Assembly: GCA_020634815.1 (NCBI GenBank)
Contig: JACKBA010000023.1
Span: 1-64,000, forward strand
Length of the DNA stretch: 64,000 nt
DNA from: Caldilineaceae bacterium
GTDB lineage: Bacteria > Chloroflexota > Anaerolineae > Caldilineales > Caldilineaceae
Direction: 5' to 3'
Part shown: positions 32,325 to 41,318 of the stretch, one piece after another
Position numbering within the stretch: the stretch's first letter is position 1
How the letters are laid out: each line of letters begins with the position of its first letter
Program-made: the position numbers and the translations under genes
The notes under the pieces: generated by a model
Databases searched by the model: none
Seen by the model: the letters and a program-made list of their open reading frames with translations, nothing else
Told to the model about the DNA's origin: nothing

Positions 32325-33563
32325 ATGCCAATTTTGACCCAGGAAGCCGCGGGCCGCGCACTGCCGCGGCTGCTACCCGTCACGCAATCGTTTCCGCGCC
32401 CGCGCCTCGACGATCCGCGGGCGGCGACGCAGCGGATGGTGAGCGACCGGCTGGCCGAACTCAACGCCCGATCCGGCGCGCGCGTCGCCATCGGCGTGGG
32501 GAGCCGCGGCATCCGCGACATCGTGCCGGTCGTGCAGGCCACGGTGACCGCCTGTCGTGACGCCGGCCTGGCCCCCTGTATCGTGCCGGCCATGGGCAGC
32601 CACGGCGGCGGCACGGCCGAAGGGCAGCGCAGCGTTCTGGAGCATCTGGGCATCACCGAAGAGGCGGTGGGCGCGCCGATCGTCTCTTCGCAGGACGTGA
32701 CGACGATCGGTGTGACGGAGTCCGGCATCCCGGTCTCGTTCGACCGAACGGCGCTTGACGCCGACTTCATCGTGCCGATCAATCGCGTCAAGCCGCACAC
32801 CGATTTTGCCGGCACGCACGAGAGCGGGCTGTGCAAGATGCTGGCTATCGGCTTCGCCAACCACGCCGGCTGCTCGCGCATCCACCAGGAGGGGTTTGCA
32901 CGTTTCCATGAGGTCATTCCGGAGGTGGCCGGGTTGATCCTGCGCACGCTGCCTGTGGCGTTCGGGGTCGCCATCGTGGAGAACGCCTACGATGAGACCT
33001 GCCTCATCGAAGCCATCCCACGCGCGGCCATCCTGGCACGCGAGGCCGAACTGCTCCAGATCGCCTATGCCAACATGGCGCGTCTCTATTTCGACCACAT
33101 CGACGTGTTGGTCGTGGAAGAGATCGGCAAGAACATCAGCGGGGCGGGGATGGATCCCAACATCATCGGGCGCACGGCGGGCGGGCTGTTACCGGGCTTT
33201 GACGGGCCGGCAATCCGCCGCATCGTCGTGGGCGCGCTGACGGCGGCCGGCTACGGCAATGCCATCGGCATCGGCGAGGCGGACTTCACTACCGAGCGGC
33301 TGGCCGGCCAGATGGACCGCATGGCAACCTACGCCAACGCCATCGCCGCCGGCGTGCCGGAAAGTGCGCGGCTTCCCATCGTCTTGCCGACGCTCGACGA
33401 TGCCGTGCGCGCCGCGCTGCAAACCTGCGGCCTGGATGACTGGTCGCAGGCGGCCATCGTGCGCATCAAGAATACGTTGCACCTCGACACGATCTTGGTG
33501 TCGGATGCGCTGGCCGGCGCGGTCGATGCCCATCCGCACCTGGCGTGGAAACAGGACACATAG
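32325..33563 (+). CDS. LarA-like (DUF2088) protein, nickel-dependent racemase superfamily
   Basis: A 412-residue protein of the lactate-racemase superfamily. The N-terminal domain shows the superfamily signature ACRDAGLAPCIVPAMGSHGGGTAEGQ. Further motifs are RVKPHTDFAGTHESGLCKMLAIGFANH, which contains the His and Lys region that holds the nickel-pincer cofactor in true LarA, and EEIGKNISGAGMDPNIIGR. Many members with this length act on unknown 2-hydroxy acids. No larB, larC or larE cofactor genes are in the window. It is followed five bases later by an AEC-family transporter, which suggests a substrate that is imported and then isomerised. Confidence 0.82.
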   Translation: MPILTQEAAGRALPRLLPVTQSFPRPRLDDPRAATQRMVSDRLAELNARSGARVAIGVGSRGIRDIVPVVQATVTACRDAGLAPCIVPAMGSHGGGTAEGQRSVLEHLGITEEAVGAPIVSSQDVTTIGVTESGIPVSFDRTALDADFIVPINRVKPHTDFAGTHESGLCKMLAIGFANHAGCSRIHQEGFARFHEVIPEVAGLILRTLPVAFGVAIVENAYDETCLIEAIPRAAILAREAELLQIAYANMARLYFDHIDVLVVEEIGKNISGAGMDPNIIGRTAGGLLPGFDGPAIRRIVVGALTAAGYGNAIGIGEADFTTERLAGQMDRMATYANAIAAGVPESARLPIVLPTLDDAVRAALQTCGLDDWSQAAIVRIKNTLHLDTILVSDALAGAVDAHPHLAWKQDT

Positions 33564-33568
33564 CCGCC

Positions 33569-34507
33569 ATGATCGATATCTTTCTCTCCATCGCGCCGAT
33601 CTTTCTGCTGCTCGTGCTCGGCTATGTGCTGCGCCGCGGCGGCATTCCCAGCGTCGAGTTCTGGAACCTCAACGATCGGCTCGTCTACTGGATTCTCTTC
33701 CCGGCGCTGCTCTTCTCCAACACCTCGACGTTCGACCTGTCGGGTGACCTGCTCAGCGCGTTTGCGGTGGCGATCTACTGTGGATTTGGCAGCGCCGTGA
33801 TTTTCGCGCTGCTCAGCAGCCGGCTCTTTCGCCTGGACGGGCCGACGGCCAGCTCGGTTTTGCAGGGCTCGGCGCGTCACAATTCGTTTATCGCGCTGGC
33901 CGTGGCGGAACGGCTCATCGGCTTTGACGGGCTGGCGCTGGCGACGCTGGTCACCGCCCTGCTCATCCCCGTGACGAACATCACGGTGGTCACGCTCATG
34001 GTGACGATGATTCGCGGCGACGGGGGTCGGGCTGCCGTGATGCGCGCCGTGCTGCGCGACCTGGCGCGCAACCCTCTGCTCATCGCCGTGGGGCTTGGCA
34101 TTGGTGCCAACGTGCTCAACATCGCGCCGATCCCGGTCGTGAGTGACATGGCGAAGATCCTCGGTGCGGCCGCGCTGCCGATCATGCTCCTGTGCGTCGG
34201 CGCCAACATCCGCATCCGCGCCATGACCAGCGCCGGGCTGCCCGTGCTGCTCTCCGTCGTGGGCAAGATGGTCGTCTTTCCCGCCATGATCCTGGTCGCC
34301 GCCCAGTTTGTCGACCTCTCGGACGCGGCCCTGCTGGTGCTCATCCTTTACGGTGCGGTGCCGACGGCGGCCTCGGCCTACACCCTGGCGCGCCAGATGG
34401 GTGGCAACGCGCCGGTCATGGCGACGATCATCACGTTGCAGACGGCGATCTCTTTCGTGACGCTGCCGATCACGGTGACGCTGGTGCAGTGGCTCGGGGC
34501 CAAGTGA
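33569..34507 (+). CDS. AEC-family (auxin efflux carrier-type) transporter
   Basis: A 312-residue protein with ten hydrophobic helices in two inverted halves, as in the bile acid/auxin efflux fold. The N-terminus IDIFLSIAPIFLLLVLGYVLRRGGI, the motif QGSARHNSFIALAVAERL with the crossover Asn, and the second-half GAVPTAASAYTLARQMGG are typical. Members export or import dicarboxylates such as malate or 2-hydroxy acids. It starts five bases after the LarA-like gene, which agrees with an organic-acid substrate. Confidence 0.88.
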   Translation: MIDIFLSIAPIFLLLVLGYVLRRGGIPSVEFWNLNDRLVYWILFPALLFSNTSTFDLSGDLLSAFAVAIYCGFGSAVIFALLSSRLFRLDGPTASSVLQGSARHNSFIALAVAERLIGFDGLALATLVTALLIPVTNITVVTLMVTMIRGDGGRAAVMRAVLRDLARNPLLIAVGLGIGANVLNIAPIPVVSDMAKILGAAALPIMLLCVGANIRIRAMTSAGLPVLLSVVGKMVVFPAMILVAAQFVDLSDAALLVLILYGAVPTAASAYTLARQMGGNAPVMATIITLQTAISFVTLPITVTLVQWLGAK

Positions 34508-34521
34508 TCGCATGCCGCGAA

Positions 34522-35139
34522 TCACACCTTCCACAGCGTCCCCAGCAGTGAACGTGCTCGCATGTAGCGCGGCCATCTGATCTTTTCCAGGTTGGCGAAA
34601 TGGCGTTGGACGGCATCGATGTCCGTATATGACATGATGCCAAATCCCTGGTACTCTTCGCTCGACCAATAACAGTTGGCGGCGACGATCCACTGCGTGT
34701 CTTGGAGCGTCTCGGTTGCCTTGGCCCACACTGCGTCCTTGGCCGTCTGCGGAAATTGCTCGTAGGCCTCGGTCTCATTCCACAAGATGAAAAGTTGGTA
34801 GATTTTCCCTGGTTCCGGCGCGGCTACTTCCGTCTGGCTGACCGATTCGTGCCAGGTACCCAACAGTGACCAACTGTCAACATACGTATGCCAATTCAGT
34901 TGCTCCCGCATATCTGCAAAGCGCCGCCATGCGTCGAAGTCCGGGAATTCCTCAACGCCAAATCCTCGATAGGCTTCGTTGCACCAGTAGGCGTCGCAGG
35001 CGACCACGCGTCGACCATCAGTAGACGCAAGCGATTCATCGATTTTGGACAGCAATGCCTGTTGGTCGTCAGGCGCGAGCCGTAGCCAGCGCTCGGTCAT
35101 ACGCCTGATAAGGAATAGATTGTAGATTTTACCTGCCAT
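34522..35139 (-). CDS. Protein with two tandem copies of a ~95-residue domain
   Basis: A 205-residue protein from the ATG at 35139, with GGAGG upstream. The two halves start KIYNLFLI and KIYQLFIL, share Y-x-C/N-E-x-Y-x-GFG (AYRGFGVEEF, EYQGFGIMSY), and both end W----SLLGT. The halves align over their whole length, so the gene arose by duplication. The pattern of strand-helix-strand with a final SLLGT resembles dimeric alpha/beta-barrel (ferredoxin-like) domains that normally pair as dimers. No catalytic residue is obvious. Its start overlaps the end of the MBL gene by 11 bases, in an operon with PNPOx and Gfo/Idh genes. Confidence 0.75.
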   Translation of the reverse strand: MAGKIYNLFLIRRMTERWLRLAPDDQQALLSKIDESLASTDGRRVVACDAYWCNEAYRGFGVEEFPDFDAWRRFADMREQLNWHTYVDSWSLLGTWHESVSQTEVAAPEPGKIYQLFILWNETEAYEQFPQTAKDAVWAKATETLQDTQWIVAANCYWSSEEYQGFGIMSYTDIDAVQRHFANLEKIRWPRYMRARSLLGTLWKV

Positions 35140-36013
35140 GTTCACCCTCCTTTAGAGCGTTCCATGTCCATCCGTCATTGACGGCCCTCACGGTTCCCAG
35201 CCCAGGCGCCGGGAAGTGGTAGACCATGACCAGCGCCTGTTCCTCGGCCGCGCGGGCCAGCAGCTTGTGCCGCGCGGCAACCGTTTGTTCTGGAAGCAGG
35301 TCGACGGCACTCACCCACTCCGGGTGCTCCATGTGAAGCGGGTGCAGCACCGTGTCCACCAGGTGCAACAGTTGCTCGCCCGCCGATGAAATGGACAACG
35401 CCATGTGACCGGGCGTATGGCCGGGCGCGGCGATGGCGTGAATCCCCGGCACGATTTCGCACTCTTCGACCAGCAATTCGACCCGGCCGGCGAGCGGCGG
35501 CAGGTTATGCGCCGCCGACGCAAGTAGCGCCTGGCGGATGAAGTCGGGAACGGGCAGCGATGAGAGGTCGGGTTCTTTTGTCCAGAACTCCCACTCCGCC
35601 CGCCACATGACGAAGCTGGCGCGAGGGAACGCCAGCTTGCCGTCAGCGGTGACATTGCCGCCATTGTGGTCGGCATGTCCATGCGTGATCACGACGATGT
35701 CGATGCTCTCCGGCTCGATGCCGGCCGCGCGCAGGTTGGGCAGCAACTGGCCGGTAGTCGGCGCCAGATTGCCGGCGCCGGTATCTACCAGCACGCGTGC
35801 CGTCCCCGTATCGACGACCAGGCTCGGGTACGGACTGACGTAGTGATGCCATGCGGCGGGATCGATCGCATGTGCGCGGAGGGCACCGTCCACGGCGTCA
35901 GCCGGGGCATTGGCGAAGAAAACGGCGGCCGGGTGCTCGTAGGCGAACGTTCCATCCGGTACGATTGTGCAGGTGAACTTGCCGACGCTGAAGCGATGAA
36001 TTGAGGCGCTCAT
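35129..36013 (-). CDS. MBL-fold metallohydrolase
   Basis: A 294-residue protein from the ATG at 36013 (GGAGG six bases upstream). It has the metal motif THGHADHNGG and the later ligands in AAPGHTPGHMALSI, LLHLVDTVLH and VMVYHFPAPGLG. The pattern resembles quorum-quenching lactonase-type and alkylsulfatase-distant MBL hydrolases. The N-terminal strands TIVPDGTFAYEHPAAVFFANAP are typical of the lactonase-like group. Its substrate is unknown. A longer frame (to 36211) overlaps the PNPOx gene and is rejected. It sits 20 bases after the PNPOx-like gene. Confidence 0.88.
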   Translation of the reverse strand: MSASIHRFSVGKFTCTIVPDGTFAYEHPAAVFFANAPADAVDGALRAHAIDPAAWHHYVSPYPSLVVDTGTARVLVDTGAGNLAPTTGQLLPNLRAAGIEPESIDIVVITHGHADHNGGNVTADGKLAFPRASFVMWRAEWEFWTKEPDLSSLPVPDFIRQALLASAAHNLPPLAGRVELLVEECEIVPGIHAIAAPGHTPGHMALSISSAGEQLLHLVDTVLHPLHMEHPEWVSAVDLLPEQTVAARHKLLARAAEEQALVMVYHFPAPGLGTVRAVNDGWTWNALKEGEHGR

Positions 36014-36033
36014 GGGATCCTCCAATTGACGCG

Positions 36034-36528
36034 TCAGCGCGCCCCTTGTAACCCTTCCATCGCCCGTTCGAGCGCGCTGGGAAAGCGTGTCTCGAAATCC
36101 AGGATGCCCACCCACGTCGGCGTGATGAAGATGCGCGCCATGCGGGGCGAGAGCGGGCGCAGGTTCTCCAGCCAGCCTTGCGCGCCGGCCTCGCCCATGA
36201 CACGCACACACATGGCCGCATACTCCGGCGCGATCCCGTCGACGACGTCGGTGCGGACGTTGCCGCGCACCAGCAACACCTTGTAGGGCATGGTGTCGCT
36301 GTCGATGGTCAGCGCGACGGCGTCGCCATCCTTGAGCGCCTTCATCTTCGGCGCGTCGGCCGGCGTGCCGAGCACGATCTCCCTGCCGTTCCAGTGGAAG
36401 CCGATGGGCACGACGCGCGGCGTGCCATCACTCCAGTTGTAGGCAAAGCGCGCCGGCGTCTTTGTCTGCAACATCCCCTGCGCTACCGGATCGTTCAATA
36501 ACGCGACACTTCCTTGCTGAGTCGTCAT
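36034..36528 (-). CDS. Pyridoxamine 5'-phosphate oxidase-fold (FMN-binding) protein
   Basis: A 164-residue split-barrel protein. Typical segments are ARFAYNWSDGTPRVVPIGFHWNGREIVLGTPADAPKMKALKDGD, the strand PYKVLLVRGNVRTDVVDG and the late RMARIFITPTWVGILDFETRFP. The fold binds FMN or F420, and many members reduce or detoxify small molecules. The start has a GGAGGAGGAGAA tract before it. It lies between the Gfo/Idh and MBL genes in one operon. Residues for a specific cofactor are not clear. Confidence 0.85.
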   Translation of the reverse strand: MTTQQGSVALLNDPVAQGMLQTKTPARFAYNWSDGTPRVVPIGFHWNGREIVLGTPADAPKMKALKDGDAVALTIDSDTMPYKVLLVRGNVRTDVVDGIAPEYAAMCVRVMGEAGAQGWLENLRPLSPRMARIFITPTWVGILDFETRFPSALERAMEGLQGAR

Positions 36529-36627
36529 CTTCTCCTCCTCCTTTGAAAACTCTCCCAGTTACACGAGCGAACCTCGTGCGAGACGGAAACCATCAGAACG
36601 CAACAAGCTTCTCATCTACCGGATGGA

Positions 36628-37638
36628 TCAGATCACAACCGGCCGGCCGCTGCGACCGGACGCGACGACCGCGTCAAGCACCCGCAGTACGCGCCGGCCA
36701 TCAGCGACGGTGACAGAAGGCTGGCAGCCCTGGCGGATGGCCGCGGTCAGGTCAGCGAACTGGCGCAGATGCTTGGCGTTGCGCGGGTCGCCTGCCGCTG
36801 CCGGATGAAGCACCAGCGGCTCGGCGTATTCCGGCAGTGCGCTGCTGGCTACCGTGATTTCGTAGTCGAGAAAGCCACATGGCTGCATGGTCACATAGCC
36901 GGCGCGCCCGACAATCGCCAGGGTGTTCCGGAAGCGGTCCGCGGCCTGGGTCACGCAACACTGGGCCGCCGCCCCGCGTGCAAAGCGAATCTGGAATGTC
37001 GCCGTCTCATCCGCATTCGTATCGGCCCGGTAGCGCACGTCGGCAACGACCTCGACCGGTTCGTCGGCTATGTACCAGAGCACCTGGTCGACCAAATGCG
37101 AGCCGAGGTAGAGAAGCGGGCCGCCGCCGTACGCCGGGTCGGCCATCCAGCCGGTCGACAGCGGCCCCATGCCAAAGAAGCCGCTGACGCTGACGATTTC
37201 GCCGACTGCCCCGGCCGCCAGCAAGGCGTTCACCTTCTGCCAGCCCGGCAGGTAGCGGAATGAATACCCTGCCATGTAACAGACGCCGGCTTCCGCCGCG
37301 GCCTGCTCGATGGCGGCTGCCTCGGCTTCATTGACGGCACACGGCTTCTCGGCCAGCACGTGCTTTCCGGCGCGAATGGCCTTGAGCGAGTGCTCGGCCA
37401 GCAGGTGGTGAGGCGTGGCGACCATGACCACATCGACATCGGCATTGGCCAGCAGGTCGTCCGTCGATGCATGCGTACTCGCCCCGCCGGCAGTGCTCGC
37501 CAACTGCGCCGCCGCGGCATCATCCGGGTCGGCGCAGGCGACAACGACGAGCGAATCGCTCAGCCCGATCGCCTCCACCAGCCGGCCACCCTGGTAGCCG
37601 CATCCAACAATCCCGACGCGTAGCCGTTCATCTGACAT
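36628..37638 (-). CDS. Gfo/Idh/MocA-family dehydrogenase
   Basis: A 336-residue NAD(P)-dependent sugar or cyclitol oxidoreductase from the ATG at 37638 (GGAGG six bases upstream). Motifs are the Rossmann loop VGIVGCGYQGGRLVEA, the conserved E-K-P (KHVLAEKPCAVNEAEA), the Tyr-rich CYMAGYSFRYLPGW and the metal/substrate stretch YGGGPLLYLGSHLVDQVLWYI with the family G-G-P-L-L-D-x-G-x-H pattern. The catalytic Lys of EKP is intact. A longer reading frame upstream (to 38001) overlaps the giant regulator and is rejected. It heads the operon with the PNPOx, MBL and duplicated-domain genes. Confidence 0.92.
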   Translation of the reverse strand: MSDERLRVGIVGCGYQGGRLVEAIGLSDSLVVVACADPDDAAAAQLASTAGGASTHASTDDLLANADVDVVMVATPHHLLAEHSLKAIRAGKHVLAEKPCAVNEAEAAAIEQAAAEAGVCYMAGYSFRYLPGWQKVNALLAAGAVGEIVSVSGFFGMGPLSTGWMADPAYGGGPLLYLGSHLVDQVLWYIADEPVEVVADVRYRADTNADETATFQIRFARGAAAQCCVTQAADRFRNTLAIVGRAGYVTMQPCGFLDYEITVASSALPEYAEPLVLHPAAAGDPRNAKHLRQFADLTAAIRQGCQPSVTVADGRRVLRVLDAVVASGRSGRPVVI

Positions 37639-37772
37639 GTTCGACCTCCTGTTTCTTGCCTGAGGGTTTGACGCGAGCATAGCCGAAAAGGCGTTCCCAA
37701 AGCGTTCCATCGCAACATCAAGGAACGCTCCGGTTCGTTCTCTCAAGCGAAGAAGGGCAGGCGCTGCCGGTG

Positions 37773-40700
37773 TCAAAGATAGTGCTGCCGGGCAGCGGCA
37801 TCTAGCGCCTGCTGTAGCCATTGCTGCGCCGACGGGAGATCGCCGGCCCGGTGGGCGTCGACCGCACGCGCCAGGGGATCGGCCAGGGCGGCCGGCAGCC
37901 GTTGCTGGGTGGGCAGCAGCAGCGTCCGCGCGCAAACCACGGCCTGTTGGAGCGCGCCGCGGCTTGCTTCCGCCGCCAGCAGCGGCCACAACGCCGTCCA
38001 CTGGTAGGGCGTGCTTGGATGACCAGGCTCAAGCTCGGCCCAGAGCGCCAGCGCAGCGCGTCCGTGGTCATCGACCGCCGCCAGGTCGCCGGCGCGCCAG
38101 GCCAGCCATGCCAGGTTGGCGCGCGCCGTCGCCACGTACTCCGGCATGTGGGCGGCCGTGGCCAGTTCGAGCGTGCGAGCGGCGCATGCACGCACATCGT
38201 CCGGCCGGTCCTGTCGGCGATAGACGACGCCCAGGTAGACCAGGCAGCGCACCAGCAGCGTGAGGTCGATGCTGCGCTCGGCCCAGGCCAGCGCAGCCAG
38301 GATCTTCGTCTCCGCTGCGGCGAGCATGTCATGCCACAAAAGCAGGAAGCCAAGCCGGAAGATGACGCTGGGGGTCTGCTGCGCTTCCGGGGAATCGACG
38401 AGAGCGCGCTGGGCTTCGCGCAGATAGGCTTCCGTCTGCGGTGTGGGTGCAAAGCGTTCTTGTTGCCATTGCAGGGTGGCGTACTGCATGAAAAAATGGA
38501 CGCGCTGCACGGCGCCTGCATAGTGGTCGACCGCGGCGCGCATCGCGTTCATTGCGGCGAGTGCCTGCCTGCTCTCGCCGATCCAGTAGTGGGTCTGGAC
38601 GATCTCAAGTTGCAGATCGATCCAGCGCTGCCACCAGCGGCGCTCGCTTGTATCGGCATGGTCCTGGCCGGCGGCGTGACCGGCCGGCGGCTCGCCAAGC
38701 CATTGCAGCCCGGCATCGTAGACCTGGCGCGCCATGGCGTAGCTGCGTTCTTCACGCCAGGTGTTGCCCAGCTTGCGGTACAGATCAGCCTGCGTCACTT
38801 TGTCGGCGGTATCGAGCAAGCTCAGCGCGTGCTGGAAGGCTTCGCGTGCCGGCTCGTATTGTGCCGTCAGATGCAGGACATCGCCGAGGAGTTCCCAGAC
38901 ATGGGCAGCGGTGGCCGGGTCGTTGTGCGGCGCCTCTCCCAGCAGGGCGAGCGCCCGCCGGTAAAAGGTGATTGCATCCTCCCTGGCGTCGTACACCTGC
39001 TGGCTGGCCTGTGCCGCCCGGCAGTAGTAGGTGATGGCCGGCGCGGCCAGCCCCGCCTGCTCGTAATGGCGCCCGATCTGACCGCTGACGCCATCCAGGG
39101 CGCCGGCGTGCAGCGACTCCAGCGCACCGGCCACACGGCGATGGAGCAGGCGCCGCCGCGCTGCGCTAAGACCCTGGTAGGCTGTCTCGCGCAGCTTGTC
39201 GTGGGAGAAGTCGTAGCCGTCCGCGCCATGCTCGCGCACGATGCGCCGCCGCCAGAGTTCGTCCAGTTGGCGCACCACGTCGGCTTCGGGCGCATCCGCG
39301 GCCGCATGCAGGCAAGCGAAGTCGAAGCGCCGGCCGATGGTGGCAGCCAGCTCCGCCAACTCCAGGGCAGCCGGTGAGAGTTGCGCCAGGCGCCGCTCCA
39401 GGACCTGCCGCACCCTGGCCGGCAATGGTTGCGCCGATGTTCCTGCCGTGCCGGCATGCTCGCCCGACCATCTTTCGCCGGTGCGGCTCTGCTGTGCCAG
39501 CCCAGCCTGGATCATTTCCACGACAAACAAGGGATTGCCTTCACTGCCCCGGAAGAGCGGCTCTGCCAGCTCAGCGTCGAGCGGGTGACCGGCGACGTGC
39601 CCGGCCAGCGCCGTGGTTGCTGTCGCATCGAGCGGGCCGACTTCGAGTTCGGCGACCAGGCTATCGCGGCGCAGGCCGTCCAGCAGCGTCGCCAGCCCCG
39701 GCGGCGCGCTTTCGCCGGTGCGCAGCGTGCCGGCAAGGAGCAGCGGGGCCGCCGGATCAAAGCGGAGCAGATAGTGCAGCCACGCCAACGTATCGCGGTC
39801 GCACCATTGCAGGTCGTCGAGAATCAGCAGCCGCGGCCGGCGATCGCCGAGCAGCGCGCGGGCCAGCGCTTCAAAGAGGCGGTGGCGCTGCCATGCCTGC
39901 TGTAACGGCTCCGGTGACGGCAGAGCAGGGTGCGCTGTCAGCAGTTCGGGCAGCAGGCGCGCGATCTCCGTCAACCACACATTGTCCAGCGCGGGGAGCG
40001 GGCGGGCACGCAGCCAGGATGCCACGGGGGCATAGGGGAGATCGCCCTCCGCTGCGTAGCCACGAGCCGTGACGGTCAGGGTCGCGGGGTCGTGACGGGA
40101 GACCCATGCGGCAAGTTCCTCGGCCAGCCGCGACTTGCCGATGCCGGCATCGCCGGTAAGCACGACCATCTGCGGATTGCTGGCGCGTGCGCTGCGCCAG
40201 ATCGCGTGCAGGAGCGCGCAGTCGGCGGCGCGTCCCACGAGCGGGTAGCGGTCGGGTGCGGGCCGGCCGGCGGGATCGGCGTCGTCAACATCGGCGGTGA
40301 GCAGATCCTGGTGCAGGGCGAGGGTGGCGGCGTCGGGCGGCACGCCCAACTCGCGCCGCAGCATGCTCGCGCAGCGGTGATAGACGTGCAGGGCCGCGGC
40401 GCGGTCGCCATTCAGCCCGTGCAGCCGCATGAGGGTGCGATAGGCGGCTTCGTGCATCGGGTCGTGGCGCACCAGGTGTTCGGCGCCGGCTATTGCCCCT
40501 GCCAGGTCGTGCTCCGCTTCGGCCAGGGCAATGAGCCGTTCCAGCGTGCTCGCGCATAGGCGATGCAGCCGCTCGCGTTCGGGGCGAATCCAGTCGTCGT
40601 AGCAGCCCGGCAGCAATGCCCCGCGATAGAGGGCAACGGCGCCTTCCAGTTCAGCGCGTGCGGTGGCGGCAGCGGCGCGCTCAAACTCGGCCACGTCGAG

Positions 40701-41036
40701 CGTGACCGGGAGAGTTGGCTGCCACTGGACGGTCTGGCTGTCGGTCGTCAGGAGGGTTTCGTCATCGGGCAGCGCGTGCTGTAAATCATGCAACAGGTGG
40801 CGCAGGTTCGTGCGCGCCTGTCCTTCGCTCGAATCGGGCCAGAAAAGGTAGGCCAGGTGGCGGCGCGCCTGGGGCGCAGCGCGGTGCAGGATCAAGTACG
40901 CCAGCAGGGCTTGCAGCCGCGGCGAGTGGATCGCGGTGACCGGCGCGCCACCATAGATGATGCGGAGATTGCCGAGCAGTTCGACGTGGAGCGGGGTGGG
41001 AGCCGTATCTTGCAAGTCGACCACCTGCTTGCACAA
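37773..41036 (-). CDS. BTAD-AAA ATPase transcriptional regulator (AfsR/SARP-like, large)
   Basis: A 1087-residue regulator. It contains an N-terminal winged helix and BTAD domain (HVELLGNLRIIYGGAPVTAI onward, residues about 15-250) and an AAA-type ATPase. The ATPase has Walker A GDAGIGKSR (about residue 300), Walker B LLILDDLQWCD and a downstream sensor region. A long TPR-like helical C-terminus (AAHVWELLGDVLHLTAQYEPAREAFQHALSL) follows. Such proteins regulate nearby metabolic or signalling genes after ligand binding to the repeats. The start at 41036 is a TTG with no clear ribosome-binding site, and a GTG at 41024 is another choice. Its 5' end is 73 bases from a 122-bp inverted-repeat element. 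Confidence 0.9.
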   Translation of the reverse strand: MCKQVVDLQDTAPTPLHVELLGNLRIIYGGAPVTAIHSPRLQALLAYLILHRAAPQARRHLAYLFWPDSSEGQARTNLRHLLHDLQHALPDDETLLTTDSQTVQWQPTLPVTLDVAEFERAAAATARAELEGAVALYRGALLPGCYDDWIRPERERLHRLCASTLERLIALAEAEHDLAGAIAGAEHLVRHDPMHEAAYRTLMRLHGLNGDRAAALHVYHRCASMLRRELGVPPDAATLALHQDLLTADVDDADPAGRPAPDRYPLVGRAADCALLHAIWRSARASNPQMVVLTGDAGIGKSRLAEELAAWVSRHDPATLTVTARGYAAEGDLPYAPVASWLRARPLPALDNVWLTEIARLLPELLTAHPALPSPEPLQQAWQRHRLFEALARALLGDRRPRLLILDDLQWCDRDTLAWLHYLLRFDPAAPLLLAGTLRTGESAPPGLATLLDGLRRDSLVAELEVGPLDATATTALAGHVAGHPLDAELAEPLFRGSEGNPLFVVEMIQAGLAQQSRTGERWSGEHAGTAGTSAQPLPARVRQVLERRLAQLSPAALELAELAATIGRRFDFACLHAAADAPEADVVRQLDELWRRRIVREHGADGYDFSHDKLRETAYQGLSAARRRLLHRRVAGALESLHAGALDGVSGQIGRHYEQAGLAAPAITYYCRAAQASQQVYDAREDAITFYRRALALLGEAPHNDPATAAHVWELLGDVLHLTAQYEPAREAFQHALSLLDTADKVTQADLYRKLGNTWREERSYAMARQVYDAGLQWLGEPPAGHAAGQDHADTSERRWWQRWIDLQLEIVQTHYWIGESRQALAAMNAMRAAVDHYAGAVQRVHFFMQYATLQWQQERFAPTPQTEAYLREAQRALVDSPEAQQTPSVIFRLGFLLLWHDMLAAAETKILAALAWAERSIDLTLLVRCLVYLGVVYRRQDRPDDVRACAARTLELATAAHMPEYVATARANLAWLAWRAGDLAAVDDHGRAALALWAELEPGHPSTPYQWTALWPLLAAEASRGALQQAVVCARTLLLPTQQRLPAALADPLARAVDAHRAGDLPSAQQWLQQALDAAARQHYL

Positions 41037-41108
41037 GACGTACCGTCTCTACGTTGCAGGGCCAATCATACCTGGCTCCTGCAAAAAAGCAAGCGGCTCT
41101 CGGCCGTT

Positions 41109-41230
41109 GGGTGTGTCCCAGGAAGTTGGCGAAGTCGCGCCGGCGTGCGTCGCACTGGTCAGGATATGGTTTCCCGCGACGGATCGTTTGACCAGTGCGA
41201 CGCACGCCGCCAATATTCTGGGATGCACCC
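41109..41230. repeat. Copy B of the dispersed 122-bp inverted-repeat element
   Basis: Inner arms are a perfect 20-bp inverted repeat: GGCGTGCGTCGCACTGGTCA (41142-41161) and TGACCAGTGCGACGCACGCC (41189-41208). Outer arms (41109-41130 and 41209-41230) match in 17 of 22 positions when inverted. Copy C at 42221-42343 has the same architecture and copy A (6709-6776) keeps the right arm. It has no coding capacity and looks like a MITE-type or REP-like element. Confidence 0.85.
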
Positions 41231-41318
41231 TCAGCCGCCTTGGTGCACTCGCTTGAAGAGGGTCACTCACACATCTCGGAGCGCGCAAGGGCAATCTGCC
41301 GCAAGCGCTGACAACCGG

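Noticed and set aside
37639..38001. Extended start of the Gfo/Idh gene
   Set aside because: The extension is antisense-like Arg/Pro/Ala-rich sequence overlapping the giant regulator; GGAGG lies before the ATG at 37638.
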